Shown here in pieces: positions 17,220-24,960 of a DNA stretch of 64,000 nucleotides. Numbering within the stretch: position 1 is the stretch's first letter; the number at the start of each line of letters is the position of its first letter. The DNA is from Anaerolineales bacterium (GTDB taxonomy: Bacteria > Chloroflexota > Anaerolineae > Anaerolineales > Villigracilaceae): positions 248,001 to 312,000 of the forward strand of contig JAEURJ010000002.1 in the NCBI GenBank assembly GCA_016789305.1. The letters run 5' to 3'. The translations under genes and the position numbers were made by a program. The notes under the pieces are model-generated. The model saw nothing but the letters and a program-made list of their open reading frames with translations. It was not told where the DNA came from and did no database searches.

Positions 17220-17762
17220 ATGGATGAACGGATAATGGAATATTTCAAGTTTGATGCTGCTGACTTGAGCGAAAACCGCAGTGGCGCGCTGACTGAAAAA
17301 CAGAGGACACGCCTGACCGCTGAATTGCAGTCTGCCCGTGCGAAGAAAACACTCATGGCTTATGGGGTGTTTTTTCTTGCGGCGTTGGGGGTGCTTGTTG
17401 CGGTAGGTATCTGGTTTGTGCCCGCGGCAGGTTTTGGAATGCGCATCGGGTTCACAATTGGATTTGGCCTCATCTGGTCGGCTGTATATATTTTTATGGG
17501 TATGATCTTTTTGCCCTCCCCTTTGTATACAGATCTGAAGCTTGCGAGTGAGACCGGGCGGGTAAATATTGTTCGTGTGGAATCACATAACAGCACCAAC
17601 CGCTCGGCCAGCTCCCGCTTTGATCTGTATATTGGGAATCGCAGATTTGTTGCCGATCATCATATTGGAAAAATTCTTATCCAGGGTGATGAATATACAG
17701 TGTATTATCTTCCTCAATCCCAGAAAATCGTGTCGGTGGAATTGATCTCATCCGGGAAATGA
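17220..17762 (+). CDS. Hypothetical membrane protein, two helices plus soluble C-terminal domain
   Basis: This 180-residue protein starts at an ATG preceded by GAGGT. After a polar N-terminal helix come two transmembrane helices (about 43-63 and 72-97), then a roughly 80-residue C-terminal beta-rich domain on the cytoplasmic side. That domain carries VRVESHNSTNRS and GDEYTVYYLPQSQKIVSVEL, reminiscent of small domains that follow two-helix hairpins. The family is not recognised. The convergent lipoprotein gene ends 26 bases downstream. Confidence 0.7.
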   Translation: MDERIMEYFKFDAADLSENRSGALTEKQRTRLTAELQSARAKKTLMAYGVFFLAALGVLVAVGIWFVPAAGFGMRIGFTIGFGLIWSAVYIFMGMIFLPSPLYTDLKLASETGRVNIVRVESHNSTNRSASSRFDLYIGNRRFVADHHIGKILIQGDEYTVYYLPQSQKIVSVELISSGK

Positions 17763-17787
17763 AAAGAATATTGGTTGCGGTCTTTGT

Positions 17788-18516
17788 TCATGGGCCCTCC
17801 TGCTTGCTTTGCAATAATTTGATCAATGCATCGATCAATTCAGTTGGGATCATTCCGCCGCCCGGTTGACCGCCTTCCGGCATTCCCGCGCCGCCTCCAT
17901 CTGGACCTCCGACCGGGGGCGTGCCTTCCGGAGGTTGACCGTTTCCTTCGGGCATGGCCCCGCCTTGCTGGCCTTGACCGCCGGGTCCGTCCATTGTGAT
18001 GCCTTGTTCGCTCATGATGGTTTGAGCCGTTTCACGGGTAATCTGCATCTGGGAGATGGATTGAATTTGCCCTGAGGTCATGACCGCCAGGATCTCCTCG
18101 ACGATGCCGTCGATCTGGTCCTGGTTTTCGGCGCTGAGTCCCTGGGGCTGTGTGCCCGGGTCCCCTTGTGTTCCCTGAGCTGGAACGGAACTTTCCACGA
18201 CGGTCTTAAGGTTTGTATACAGCGGAAGCAGGATGCTGGCCTGTTCCTTTGAAACCGCAAGGCTGGTGCCTTCGAGTTTGAATGTGCCGAGGATGAGTTG
18301 CTGTTCGATCGATACAGCGCCCGTGTATGTGGTGCTGAGTTCGACGGTTGCCGCGGATGATTCGACAGCGGTAGCGGGAACTTCAACAGCGGCGGCAATC
18401 GCCGGGTCCGTTGCGGCAGGGACCGGCGCGGCGAGCTGCGTTGTCGCACAGGCGGCCAGAAGCATGGCGGCCGAAAGCGCCAAGAGGGACAATGTCGATC
18501 TGATACTTTTATTCAT
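17788..18516 (-). CDS. Lipoprotein with Gly/Pro-rich C-terminal tail
   Basis: This 242-residue secreted lipoprotein was assigned the ATG preceded by AGGAG six bases upstream, six codons inside the longest frame. The signal peptide ends in a clear lipobox (MLLAAC). The mature protein is Ala/Val/Thr-rich, then has a helical segment (about 85-165, with KEQASILLPLYTNLKTVVES and VEEILAVMTSGQIQSIS) resembling periplasmic Met-rich helical-hairpin proteins. A Gly/Pro/Gln/Met-rich tail follows, ending in a helix. A metal-sensing (CpxP/Spy-like) role is only a guess. Confidence 0.75.
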   Translation of the reverse strand: MNKSIRSTLSLLALSAAMLLAACATTQLAAPVPAATDPAIAAAVEVPATAVESSAATVELSTTYTGAVSIEQQLILGTFKLEGTSLAVSKEQASILLPLYTNLKTVVESSVPAQGTQGDPGTQPQGLSAENQDQIDGIVEEILAVMTSGQIQSISQMQITRETAQTIMSEQGITMDGPGGQGQQGGAMPEGNGQPPEGTPPVGGPDGGGAGMPEGGQPGGGMIPTELIDALIKLLQSKQEGP

Positions 18517-18615
18517 ACATATCTCCTGTTTCATAAACTTGTTTCAGGGTTTATGTTAATGGAGCAGTATGTTGAGGCTGTCAGGAATTTATGGGGAAAA
18601 TATGCAGATTGAAGA

Positions 18616-20397
18616 TCAGTTTTTTGCGGCGCGGATTTGATCCTTGCCCTGTTGTTTCGCGCGGTACAGTTGTTGATCGGCGATGGCGATCATTTCGGAA
18701 GGAGTTTGAGCATTTGCATTGTGACTCATGCCGATGCTCAATGTGATCCTGTTTATTTCCGGATGGATACTCGGCCATGTGAAATCCCGCATCTGTTCCG
18801 TGATCTTCAAACATATTTCATGAGCCTGTTGAGGTGTGGTTTCGACGAGGATGATCATGAATTCCTCGCCGCCGTAGCGGCCCACGCAGTCCACCACACG
18901 GCAGGAGGTGCGCAGGATCCTTGCGATTTGTTTGAGCACCTCATCGCCGACCTGATGCGAGAAACGGTCGTTGACCGATTTGAAATCGTCCACATCCAGC
19001 ATGGCGATGGAGAAGGGATGGCTGAAGCGCCGGGCACGCTCGAATTCCTGATTGGCCTGGATGTCGAGCCAGCGGCGGTTGCTCAACCCGGTCAGGCCGT
19101 CTTCACGTGCGAGCTGTTCCAGCATTTCGGCCTGGATCTCCAATTGACGTAACAGCCGCGTTTTTTCGTTTTCCGATTTCTTTGCTTCGCTGAGTGCCTG
19201 CGAGAGTTCGTGCCTTTTCAGCCGTTCCTGTTCGGCATCCTGCCGCGCCTTCTCGATTTCGGAGCGGGCGATGATTGCATGGATGCGCCGTTCGGAATCC
19301 TGGCTGTAGAAACTTTTCCAAACCTTGTGATAAATGCGGTAATGGTTTAAGGCCTGCTCGAAATCCCCGATGGCCCTGTATACCTCCGCAAGCGCGTTGT
19401 GGGCATTCCTCATCTTTTCATTGATGTTCATTTCTTCCGCGATCTTCAGCGATTGATGCAAGAGGGCAATGGCCTCGTTGAATTTTTCCTGCTTCGAGTA
19501 GTTCCTGCCCAACAGGCAGAGTACCTCCGATTGATCCGGGCGGGCATCGGTCTGTTTCATGATCACCAGTGCCTCGTTGAGACAATCCCTCGCCAGCAGG
19601 TATTGACCGTTTTCCTGATGGGCCATGCCCATGACGGTCAACGCCACACCCTGATCGTGCAGGTTCCCCGTACGTTTTGCGATCTCCAGGCTGCGGCGTA
19701 AGTGGCCAATGGCTTCCTCGTGATTCTTGAGCAAGGCATGGACCTTTCCCAGGTCTGCGAGGATGCTGCTTTCCAGGGCGCGGTCATTGGTGCCCTGATT
19801 GAGCTCCAGGCTTTGGCGGTAATATTCCTGTGCCTTCTTCAAGTCGTCGATCTGCACAAAGATTTGCGCAATGTTATATAACGCGTAACTGGCGGTGGAG
19901 GGGATGGCCTCGGACACGTTCAGGCTGTTAAAAAGATATTCGAACGCATCGGAGAATTGGGCCAGTTGTGTATAGGCGATGCCGATGTTGTTAAGCGAAC
20001 CGGCTTCCCCTTTTCGGTCGCCGATACGACGGCGGATGGCAAGGCTTTTATGATGATATTCGATGGCGTCATTGAAGAGGCCTTTGCGCTCGTATATGTT
20101 GCCGATCAGGTTGTAGGCGTTCGACTCGCCGCGTTCGTCTCCCAGGCTTTGGAACAGGCTGATGGCTTGCTGTGTGGTGGCAAACACATCCTCCTGCATA
20201 CCGAGGATGTACTGGCACAGCCCGATGAGATACAGGCTGTTGGCAAAACCCATTTGATAATCCGTTTTTAACGAGAGGTCTTTCGCATTCGTACACAGCT
20301 CCAGCGATTGACGCGTATCCAAATGGCGCATGTCGTGGGCACGCGCGATGAGATCGTCGATCTCCTGGTGTGTGGGATAGCCGTGATCGTTGGTCAT
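18616..20397 (-). CDS. TPR-containing diguanylate cyclase (GGDEF)
   Basis: This 593-residue protein has N-terminal TPRs of the tandem MalT/Rapsyn-like type over residues about 30-375, a coiled coil (about 375-430) and a C-terminal GGDEF domain (about 435-590). The active loop reads GGEEF, with an upstream metal-binding DVDDFKSVND element. An RxxD inhibitory site (RVVD) lies exactly five residues before the GGEEF, so it should be an active cyclase making cyclic di-GMP with product inhibition. It has no membrane segment; TPRs probably receive a protein signal. It is divergent from the lipoprotein gene at 20467. Confidence 0.95.
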   Translation of the reverse strand: MTNDHGYPTHQEIDDLIARAHDMRHLDTRQSLELCTNAKDLSLKTDYQMGFANSLYLIGLCQYILGMQEDVFATTQQAISLFQSLGDERGESNAYNLIGNIYERKGLFNDAIEYHHKSLAIRRRIGDRKGEAGSLNNIGIAYTQLAQFSDAFEYLFNSLNVSEAIPSTASYALYNIAQIFVQIDDLKKAQEYYRQSLELNQGTNDRALESSILADLGKVHALLKNHEEAIGHLRRSLEIAKRTGNLHDQGVALTVMGMAHQENGQYLLARDCLNEALVIMKQTDARPDQSEVLCLLGRNYSKQEKFNEAIALLHQSLKIAEEMNINEKMRNAHNALAEVYRAIGDFEQALNHYRIYHKVWKSFYSQDSERRIHAIIARSEIEKARQDAEQERLKRHELSQALSEAKKSENEKTRLLRQLEIQAEMLEQLAREDGLTGLSNRRWLDIQANQEFERARRFSHPFSIAMLDVDDFKSVNDRFSHQVGDEVLKQIARILRTSCRVVDCVGRYGGEEFMIILVETTPQQAHEICLKITEQMRDFTWPSIHPEINRITLSIGMSHNANAQTPSEMIAIADQQLYRAKQQGKDQIRAAKN

Positions 20398-20466
20398 GAT
20401 AAGCGATTGATTATAAAAGGGAAATCCCCTGAATATTGTGTTGAATCAATGTTAAACTCGGGCGCA

Positions 20467-21264
20467 ATGAAAAAGTCTTTGGCTTTCTTTGCAGGCGTGT
20501 GTTTGTTGACCGCAGGCTGCGGCTCGGGCGGTAGTCCGGTGAAACTTTCAGAGGAGCCGATCTCGTTTGTGTCGAACCCTGCGGCGGCGGAGTCTGATGC
20601 GTTGATTCCTGCATCGACCAGCGCAGTTCCCGATCCCATTCCCGAGTGGGTGGGCGGGTTTGCGAATCCGCTGCTGGCCGCTGTATCGAATGAAAAACCC
20701 GTCTTTCAAGATGACTTCTCGCGGTATCGCGGATGGTTGAATGAAATGTCCGGCGTGGACGGGAGACTGTACGCAGACTTGCAGGATGACATGCTGCTTT
20801 TGGAATTACCCGAGCGCACAAAAGAATCGTTCGCTTATAACCCGAAGATCAGCGTGAAGAATTTCGTATTGACTTTGGACCTCAGGTTTTATCACGGCCA
20901 GCCGAAGGACACAGTTCGATTTCAATTCGACCATGCCAGCGGTCAGCAGATTTCATTCGAATTTTCCAACAACCGAAGCTGGAAATTTCACTGGGGAACT
21001 GCGGATGATCTGCATTCGATCTCCGGCATCTATGAACATTTCCCGCCTGAGCACATTCCGGTGACCATCATCATGGATGGGACGAACTGTGCTGTGTATT
21101 TAAATGACGAACCGCTTGCGTATTCGGATGAATGCCGCGAAGGGCCAACGCCTTCCTCCAAAGCATGGACGACGACCCTGCGCCTGCTTCGAGGCAGCGC
21201 GCGTGCCGTGATCGTCAATTTCGATAATCTAAAACTATGGGACCTGGATGCGGTAAGCCATTAA
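20467..21264 (+). CDS. Hypothetical lipoprotein
   Basis: This 265-residue lipoprotein starts at the ATG giving a proper signal peptide that ends in lipobox LTAGC; a longer frame starting upstream would bury it. After a Ser/Pro linker the mature region (about 80-265) looks like a concanavalin/laminin-G-type beta-sandwich: FQDDFSRYRGWLNEM, LDLRFYHGQPKDTVRFQF, VTIIMDGTNCAVYLNDEPL, VIVNFDNLKLW. Such folds often bind carbohydrate, but no substrate can be assigned. A bidirectional terminator follows. Confidence 0.78.
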   Translation: MKKSLAFFAGVCLLTAGCGSGGSPVKLSEEPISFVSNPAAAESDALIPASTSAVPDPIPEWVGGFANPLLAAVSNEKPVFQDDFSRYRGWLNEMSGVDGRLYADLQDDMLLLELPERTKESFAYNPKISVKNFVLTLDLRFYHGQPKDTVRFQFDHASGQQISFEFSNNRSWKFHWGTADDLHSISGIYEHFPPEHIPVTIIMDGTNCAVYLNDEPLAYSDECREGPTPSSKAWTTTLRLLRGSARAVIVNFDNLKLWDLDAVSH

Positions 21265-21304
21265 AAAAACAAAAACGGCCCGCGCGGGCCGTTTTTGTTT
21301 TTTT
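21263..21304. terminator. Bidirectional Rho-independent terminator
   Basis: AAAAACGGCCCGCG / CGCGGGCCGTTTTT forms a near-perfect GC-rich stem with A- and T-runs on both sides. It lies between the convergent lipoprotein gene (ends 21264) and the DUF4870-like gene (ends 21311), and serves both. Confidence 0.93.
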
Positions 21305-21310
21305 GAATGG

Positions 21311-21760
21311 TTAGTTCTCCAGAAAACCGTCGAGCCATTTGCCGATGAGCGGATATCGGTAATTCCGTCCGTTGAGGACGGAGACTGCCGCGAGCAGGCG
21401 GATGATCAACAACACGAAGGAGGATGGCAGGATGCAGGCAAATGTCATAAAGGGGAACATGAAGGGCAGAAAGAAAAATGGCGCGATCTGCGCATCGGAG
21501 GGTGGTGTGTTCATGAAGGAAAACATCGACATGGACATCCCCAGAAACATAACGCCGAACAGGCAGAAGAAAAAGGTTCCCATTCCCACAACGACGACAA
21601 GGTCGAAGATCAACGCTTGCAGCGCCTGGAACTTTACAAAGCGCGATTTGTCCTTTTGCATGCCCCATACGATCATTGCCACCAGCGGACCGAAGAGATG
21701 CACAAGCGCACCCATCAGTTTTTCGTCGGAAGTGGGGGAGACGATCTCCGTGGCGCTCAT
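21311..21760 (-). CDS. DUF4870/Tic20-like membrane protein
   Basis: This 149-residue protein has the DUF4870 signature: SDEKLMGALVHLFGPLVAMI, then K-S-R-F-V-K-F-Q-A-L-Q-A, three to four membrane helices, and a final NYRYPLIGKWL. Its ATG overlaps the stop of the upstream gene (ATGA), so the two are coupled. The upstream protein contains two copies of the same domain. Function is unknown for the family. Confidence 0.88.
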   Translation of the reverse strand: MSATEIVSPTSDEKLMGALVHLFGPLVAMIVWGMQKDKSRFVKFQALQALIFDLVVVVGMGTFFFCLFGVMFLGMSMSMFSFMNTPPSDAQIAPFFFLPFMFPFMTFACILPSSFVLLIIRLLAAVSVLNGRNYRYPLIGKWLDGFLEN

Positions 21761-22704
21761 GATCGAGGCGCTCCTTCGATGATCGTGGGATTCATCCTGC
21801 GGAGGAGGATATTGCCGAGGATCGGGTATTTGAAATTCCTCCCGCGGATGGTGAGGATGCTGGCGATGGCCGCCAGCAGAAAGTAAATGGGAGTGGCGAT
21901 GATGGCGATCAGATAGATCAGCATGAAAATGCCAACAAAAATCAGCAGACCAATTCCAGCAGCAGGGGAAAGGTCCCCAGCCGGCCCTGTGGAAGAAGCT
22001 TCAGGCGCGAAGAGGAACAGCCCGGCCATCATGGCGAAAAAGAAAACCATGTATGCGCCCATGCCGATCATGTAGGCGGCAAATGCGATCAGTTGATACA
22101 AGGTCGCCTGCATGGCTTGAAAGCGCAGCTTGAGCGACCGTTCCTTTTGCGAGAACCAGACCACCAGCGGAGTGATCATGCCCCACAATTGCAAGATGGC
22201 GGTGGAATGACAAATGCCGCTGACCCAGTTATCCTCCCATTCTTCCATTTCCGCTTCTGTTGCCTGGCCGTTGAATATCTGTTTCTTTAACCAGCGCCCA
22301 ATGAGCGGGTAGTTAAAGTCGCGGTCGATCATGCAGAACACCGCGCCGACGATCCCGATCAGGAAGAAGAGTCCCCATAGACCAAACATGGTGAGCATGA
22401 TGAGCGGCTGGAGAATGAATGGAAAGAATTCGGGATCGAACGATGTGGTTTCAGAAAGGAAGGCGCCGGCGAGAATAACAAGAATGATGCCTCCAAAGAG
22501 AAAGACGAAGATCCCAATAAACCATACCCAAAAGGTAAGCGCCTGATATCCCATCGCCTGCAGCGCATGAAAGCGCACGTACTTTGATTTGTTGCGTTGA
22601 TTGGCCCAGATCAGGGTGGGTGCGAGCGGACCAAAGAATGCGAAGATCACGGATGCATGTGCCAGCGCTGCCAGTATTTTTTCGTCGGATGTGGGTTTTT
22701 CCAT
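21757..22704 (-). CDS. Duplicated DUF4870/Tic20-like membrane protein
   Basis: This 315-residue protein has an ATG preceded by AGGAGG seven bases upstream; the longer open frame would read through an inverted-repeat element and was rejected. It is an internal duplication. The first DUF4870 copy covers about 1-150 (SDEKILAALAHASV, YVRFHALQAMGYQ, NYPLIGRWL). The second covers about 165-310 (GICHSTAILQLWGMITPLVV, KLRFQAMQATLYQ, KYPILGNIL). With the downstream single-domain protein, the operon encodes three copies of the fold. There are about eight membrane helices in total. Confidence 0.85.
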   Translation of the reverse strand: MEKPTSDEKILAALAHASVIFAFFGPLAPTLIWANQRNKSKYVRFHALQAMGYQALTFWVWFIGIFVFLFGGIILVILAGAFLSETTSFDPEFFPFILQPLIMLTMFGLWGLFFLIGIVGAVFCMIDRDFNYPLIGRWLKKQIFNGQATEAEMEEWEDNWVSGICHSTAILQLWGMITPLVVWFSQKERSLKLRFQAMQATLYQLIAFAAYMIGMGAYMVFFFAMMAGLFLFAPEASSTGPAGDLSPAAGIGLLIFVGIFMLIYLIAIIATPIYFLLAAIASILTIRGRNFKYPILGNILLRRMNPTIIEGAPRS

Positions 22705-22728
22705 GTGGTTTCCTCCTGTGAATGAATA

Positions 22729-22825
22729 GACCTCTTGTAAGTATTCGACGGACTGCGGAAGTTCTACTTCCGCACTGCAAAAGCAGAGCTTTTGCAGTCC
22801 CTTGGCCCGACTTATGCAAGAGGTC
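22729..22825. repeat. Nested palindromic element (four-way cruciform)
   Basis: Four inverted repeats nest here. The outer pair is GACCTCTTGTAAGT with ACTTATGCAAGAGGTC. The inner pair is GGACTGC (22750-22756) with GCAGTCC (22794-22800). Inside these are two hairpins, GGAAGT-TCT-ACTTCC and GCAAAAGC-AGA-GCTTTTGC. The structure would fold as a branched cruciform. It sits in the 384-base gap 22705-23088 upstream of the DUF4870 operon and is probably a non-autonomous palindromic repeat (REP/MITE type). Confidence 0.75.
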
Positions 22826-22964
22826 AAATATCTTTCCATAATGATACTCCGATTCTTGCGAAGCGCTGTCACGGATCGGTTTGATAAACGTCCCGTCCTT
22901 TTTACGGTCCCCGCTCCAGCAATGCAGGGTTTCAAGACATGAATTTAACTTATTTCAGAAGGAA

Positions 22965-23020
22965 ATTTATTTTCTTCCAAGGAAAAATATTTAGCTTCAA
23001 AAGAAAATAAATTATCCTTG
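22965..23020 (+). promoter_or_regulatory. Structured leader upstream of the HU-like gene
   Basis: A perfect 12-bp inverted repeat (ATTTATTTTCTT at 22965-22976, AAGAAAATAAAT at 23001-23012) is interleaved with a second pair (CAAGGA at 22978-22983, TCCTTG at 23015-23020). The order A-B-A'-B' allows either a pseudoknot or two alternative hairpins. It ends 68 bases before the start codon of the 23089 gene. No known RNA family was recognised. Confidence 0.4.
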
Positions 23021-23088
23021 AAAGAAACTTGTTTTTGCTTTGAGGGTTTTCTCCTTAAGAACTTGAAAAACCTGATTGGAGGTGTGTT

Positions 23089-23493
23089 ATGGCGAATCGG
23101 ATCAAAGCGATCAAAGCGATCAAGGCACTCTGCCCGCGCATCGACCTTGAAGCACCAGCCCGCGAGGAGCGTTACATGCAGCTGATCACCCAGCGCACCA
23201 CGCTTTCGGCGGGGGTGGTGCGCAACGTGCAGGAGAGCGAACTGGAGACCATCATCGGCATCCTCATGGAAGGCCGTTCGGTTCATACGGGCACGGCAGT
23301 ATATTCTCCAAGCATCGGGCTGGACGGGGAGATCACCGTCAACGTACGCCCGGACGTACGCATCGCGCACGCCCTGAATGCTGCCGGAGCCTTTCGAGGG
23401 AAAATTATCAATGCTGACAATATCGGCCGCACCGCCGCCGACCTGGTCTCCCAATGGAACGAACTCCACCCCGAGGATGCGGTGGAAGGATAA
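23089..23493 (+). CDS. HU-like DNA-binding protein
   Basis: This 134-residue protein follows GGAGG. It resembles the HU/HU-HIG family: a helical N-terminal half with LSAGVVRNVQESELETIIGIL, then the beta-arm region GRSVHTGTAVYSPSIGLDG-x-I-x-V-N-V-R-P-D, as in HU-like proteins whose arms carry G-x-x-V-x-T/L-G. The first codons contain three tandem copies of a GATCAAAGC unit (IKAIKAIKA). It is probably a nucleoid-associated protein. It is monocistronic with a long structured leader. Confidence 0.6.
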   Translation: MANRIKAIKAIKALCPRIDLEAPAREERYMQLITQRTTLSAGVVRNVQESELETIIGILMEGRSVHTGTAVYSPSIGLDGEITVNVRPDVRIAHALNAAGAFRGKIINADNIGRTAADLVSQWNELHPEDAVEG

Positions 23494-23513
23494 AGATTTT
23501 GCACCGCAAAATA

Positions 23514-23613
23514 CCGCCGTGGGATACCCTAACGGGCACAAGTAAACCCCACGGCTGGCCATACGAAGCCGACTGAAGTCGGCTAGTCCGCTTAAGCGGA
23601 CTTTGCATTTGTA
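23514..23613. repeat. Multi-hairpin palindromic element, copy C
   Basis: Three consecutive hairpins occur: GCCGTGGG / CCCACGGC (23516-23555, with a longer loop than elsewhere), GCCGACTGAAGTCGGC (23568-23583) and AGTCCGCTTAAGCGGACT (23585-23602), followed by TTTGCATTTGTAG. Two further copies of the same architecture lie at 27334 and 27481. Stem two differs from those copies by compensatory changes, so the base-pairing is conserved rather than the sequence. Confidence 0.85.
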
Positions 23614-23650
23614 GAAGTCGCCTGGACCTTTCCTTTAACCCCTCTCCCGT

Positions 23651-23764
23651 CTCCCCCAAGGGGGAGAAGCTATTTGCTCCTTAAACTAAATATTGACTTG
23701 GAAACTCAACAATCCCATCACGCAGAAAAGAAGACAACACCTTGCCCTCTCCCTTGGGAGAGGG
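23651..23764. repeat. Two GC-rich hairpins downstream of the REase gene
   Basis: CTCCCCC-AA-GGGGGAG (23651-23666) and CCCTCTCCC-TT-GGGAGAGGG (23745-23764) are perfect palindromes. They lie in the 348-base gap 23494-23841 between convergent genes. They could help terminate the REase-helicase transcript from the minus strand, but there are no clear T-runs. They look more like dispersed intergenic palindromes. Confidence 0.55.
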
Positions 23765-23841
23765 ACAAATCGTCACGCCGATCAATTACCATAATCAGGG
23801 AGAGGTCCGTTAACCAATCCACCCGAGGCCGTATTTGTCTT

Positions 23842-24960
23842 CTACTCTTGTGGTCTATCTGGCTCGTAAGGATGCCCTTCCCAAATTGGGTCATATGCTG
23901 CGGATAAGTCAGTGCCTTCGATCTCGTTGAATGGAAAAGTAATCCAATCAATGGTTTTTCCTTGAGCAATTGCATTTTCTAAGGCTTTTTGAAAATTATC
24001 AAGAGCTTTTAAACTGGGAGGCCAATAGAACGAGGCCCATCTTACCTTTGGGAGTTTCAATCTTCCGCTTACTATCGTGAGTCCCCCTCTAGTTACAAGA
24101 TATCTATCTAAATCTTCTTCTGTATGAAATTCCGTAACAACATGCTTTCCGAACGGTGGCGGAAATTGTGCTTTAACCTGCCATTTCTCAATTGTTTCAT
24201 TATTAACATCGACCAAGTTGTATTGTTTTAGTTTGCCCTCAACAGTGATGATGTATCCAGTAACAAGTACTGACACCTTAATTTTAGTGAAAATTATTTC
24301 TCTTTCATTATGTATTTGTTTCCAATCTTTTGGTAAATCCAGATTGATTTCATGTGTTCCTAGGGTGTAAGGTATTTTTCCTTTTAGCCAGGCATCCCAA
24401 GCTAAATCACCTATGGATCCGCGGATTTTGCCTTTCTCGTCAAAAAAGAACAAAGATGGTTCGTCGCTTTCGTTCGCAACCGAGACATTTACAGTTGCAA
24501 TGGTTGCTTGAAGATAAATCAAAGACTGATAAGCCTTTTTGACTTCGCTTGTTAGTTTGCTTGTGACATCTTTGAGCAACAAGGTTCTTAAGCCCATATT
24601 TTTTGCGCGTTCGATTGCTCCACTTTCATATCTGCTTGTTGATACGAAAATTCCAAGCTGCACAGGAAGTCCCACATCGTTTAGTTTATCTATGAACTCT
24701 CCAATTTTTGCAATGCCTGTCGAATCTTTTTCATTTTTACACTCGATGGCAATTCTTACAGGAAATCCAGCCACTTGACCTGTTATCAAAACATCAATTT
24801 CTCTTGTTCTTCCACTTTTATCTAATGTGGGGAGAAATATATTTCTTTCAACTTTTACTCCAGGCAGGTTGTGCATTTCGGCGATAATTTGCTCTAATAC
24901 ATCTCCCTTTTCTCTTGTTGAACCTTTAGGTGCATTATGTTTCCTTCTTGTTCTAACCAT
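23842..24960 (-). CDS. Restriction-endonuclease-fold protein (PD-(D/E)XK, Mrr-like)
   Basis: This 372-residue protein has a basic start and an N-terminal PD-(D/E)XK nuclease domain (about 15-130): GDVLEQIIAEM helix, REIDVLI (Asp56) and IAIECKN (Glu73, Lys75). The catalytic set is intact. It is followed by the family's IGEFIDKLNDVG and IFVSTSRYESGAIERA segments. The C-terminal 240 residues are not recognised. The start overlaps the 3' end of the upstream UvrD-like helicase by eight bases. An intact nuclease coupled to a helicase suggests a DNA-processing or defence pair. Confidence 0.85.
   Translation of the reverse strand: MVRTRRKHNAPKGSTREKGDVLEQIIAEMHNLPGVKVERNIFLPTLDKSGRTREIDVLITGQVAGFPVRIAIECKNEKDSTGIAKIGEFIDKLNDVGLPVQLGIFVSTSRYESGAIERAKNMGLRTLLLKDVTSKLTSEVKKAYQSLIYLQATIATVNVSVANESDEPSLFFFDEKGKIRGSIGDLAWDAWLKGKIPYTLGTHEINLDLPKDWKQIHNEREIIFTKIKVSVLVTGYIITVEGKLKQYNLVDVNNETIEKWQVKAQFPPPFGKHVVTEFHTEEDLDRYLVTRGGLTIVSGRLKLPKVRWASFYWPPSLKALDNFQKALENAIAQGKTIDWITFPFNEIEGTDLSAAYDPIWEGHPYEPDRPQE

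Noticed and set aside
22705-22935. N-terminal extension of the DUF4870 tandem protein
   Set aside because: The longer frame reads through the palindromic element, while the internal ATG has a perfect ribosome-binding site and the family's usual start.
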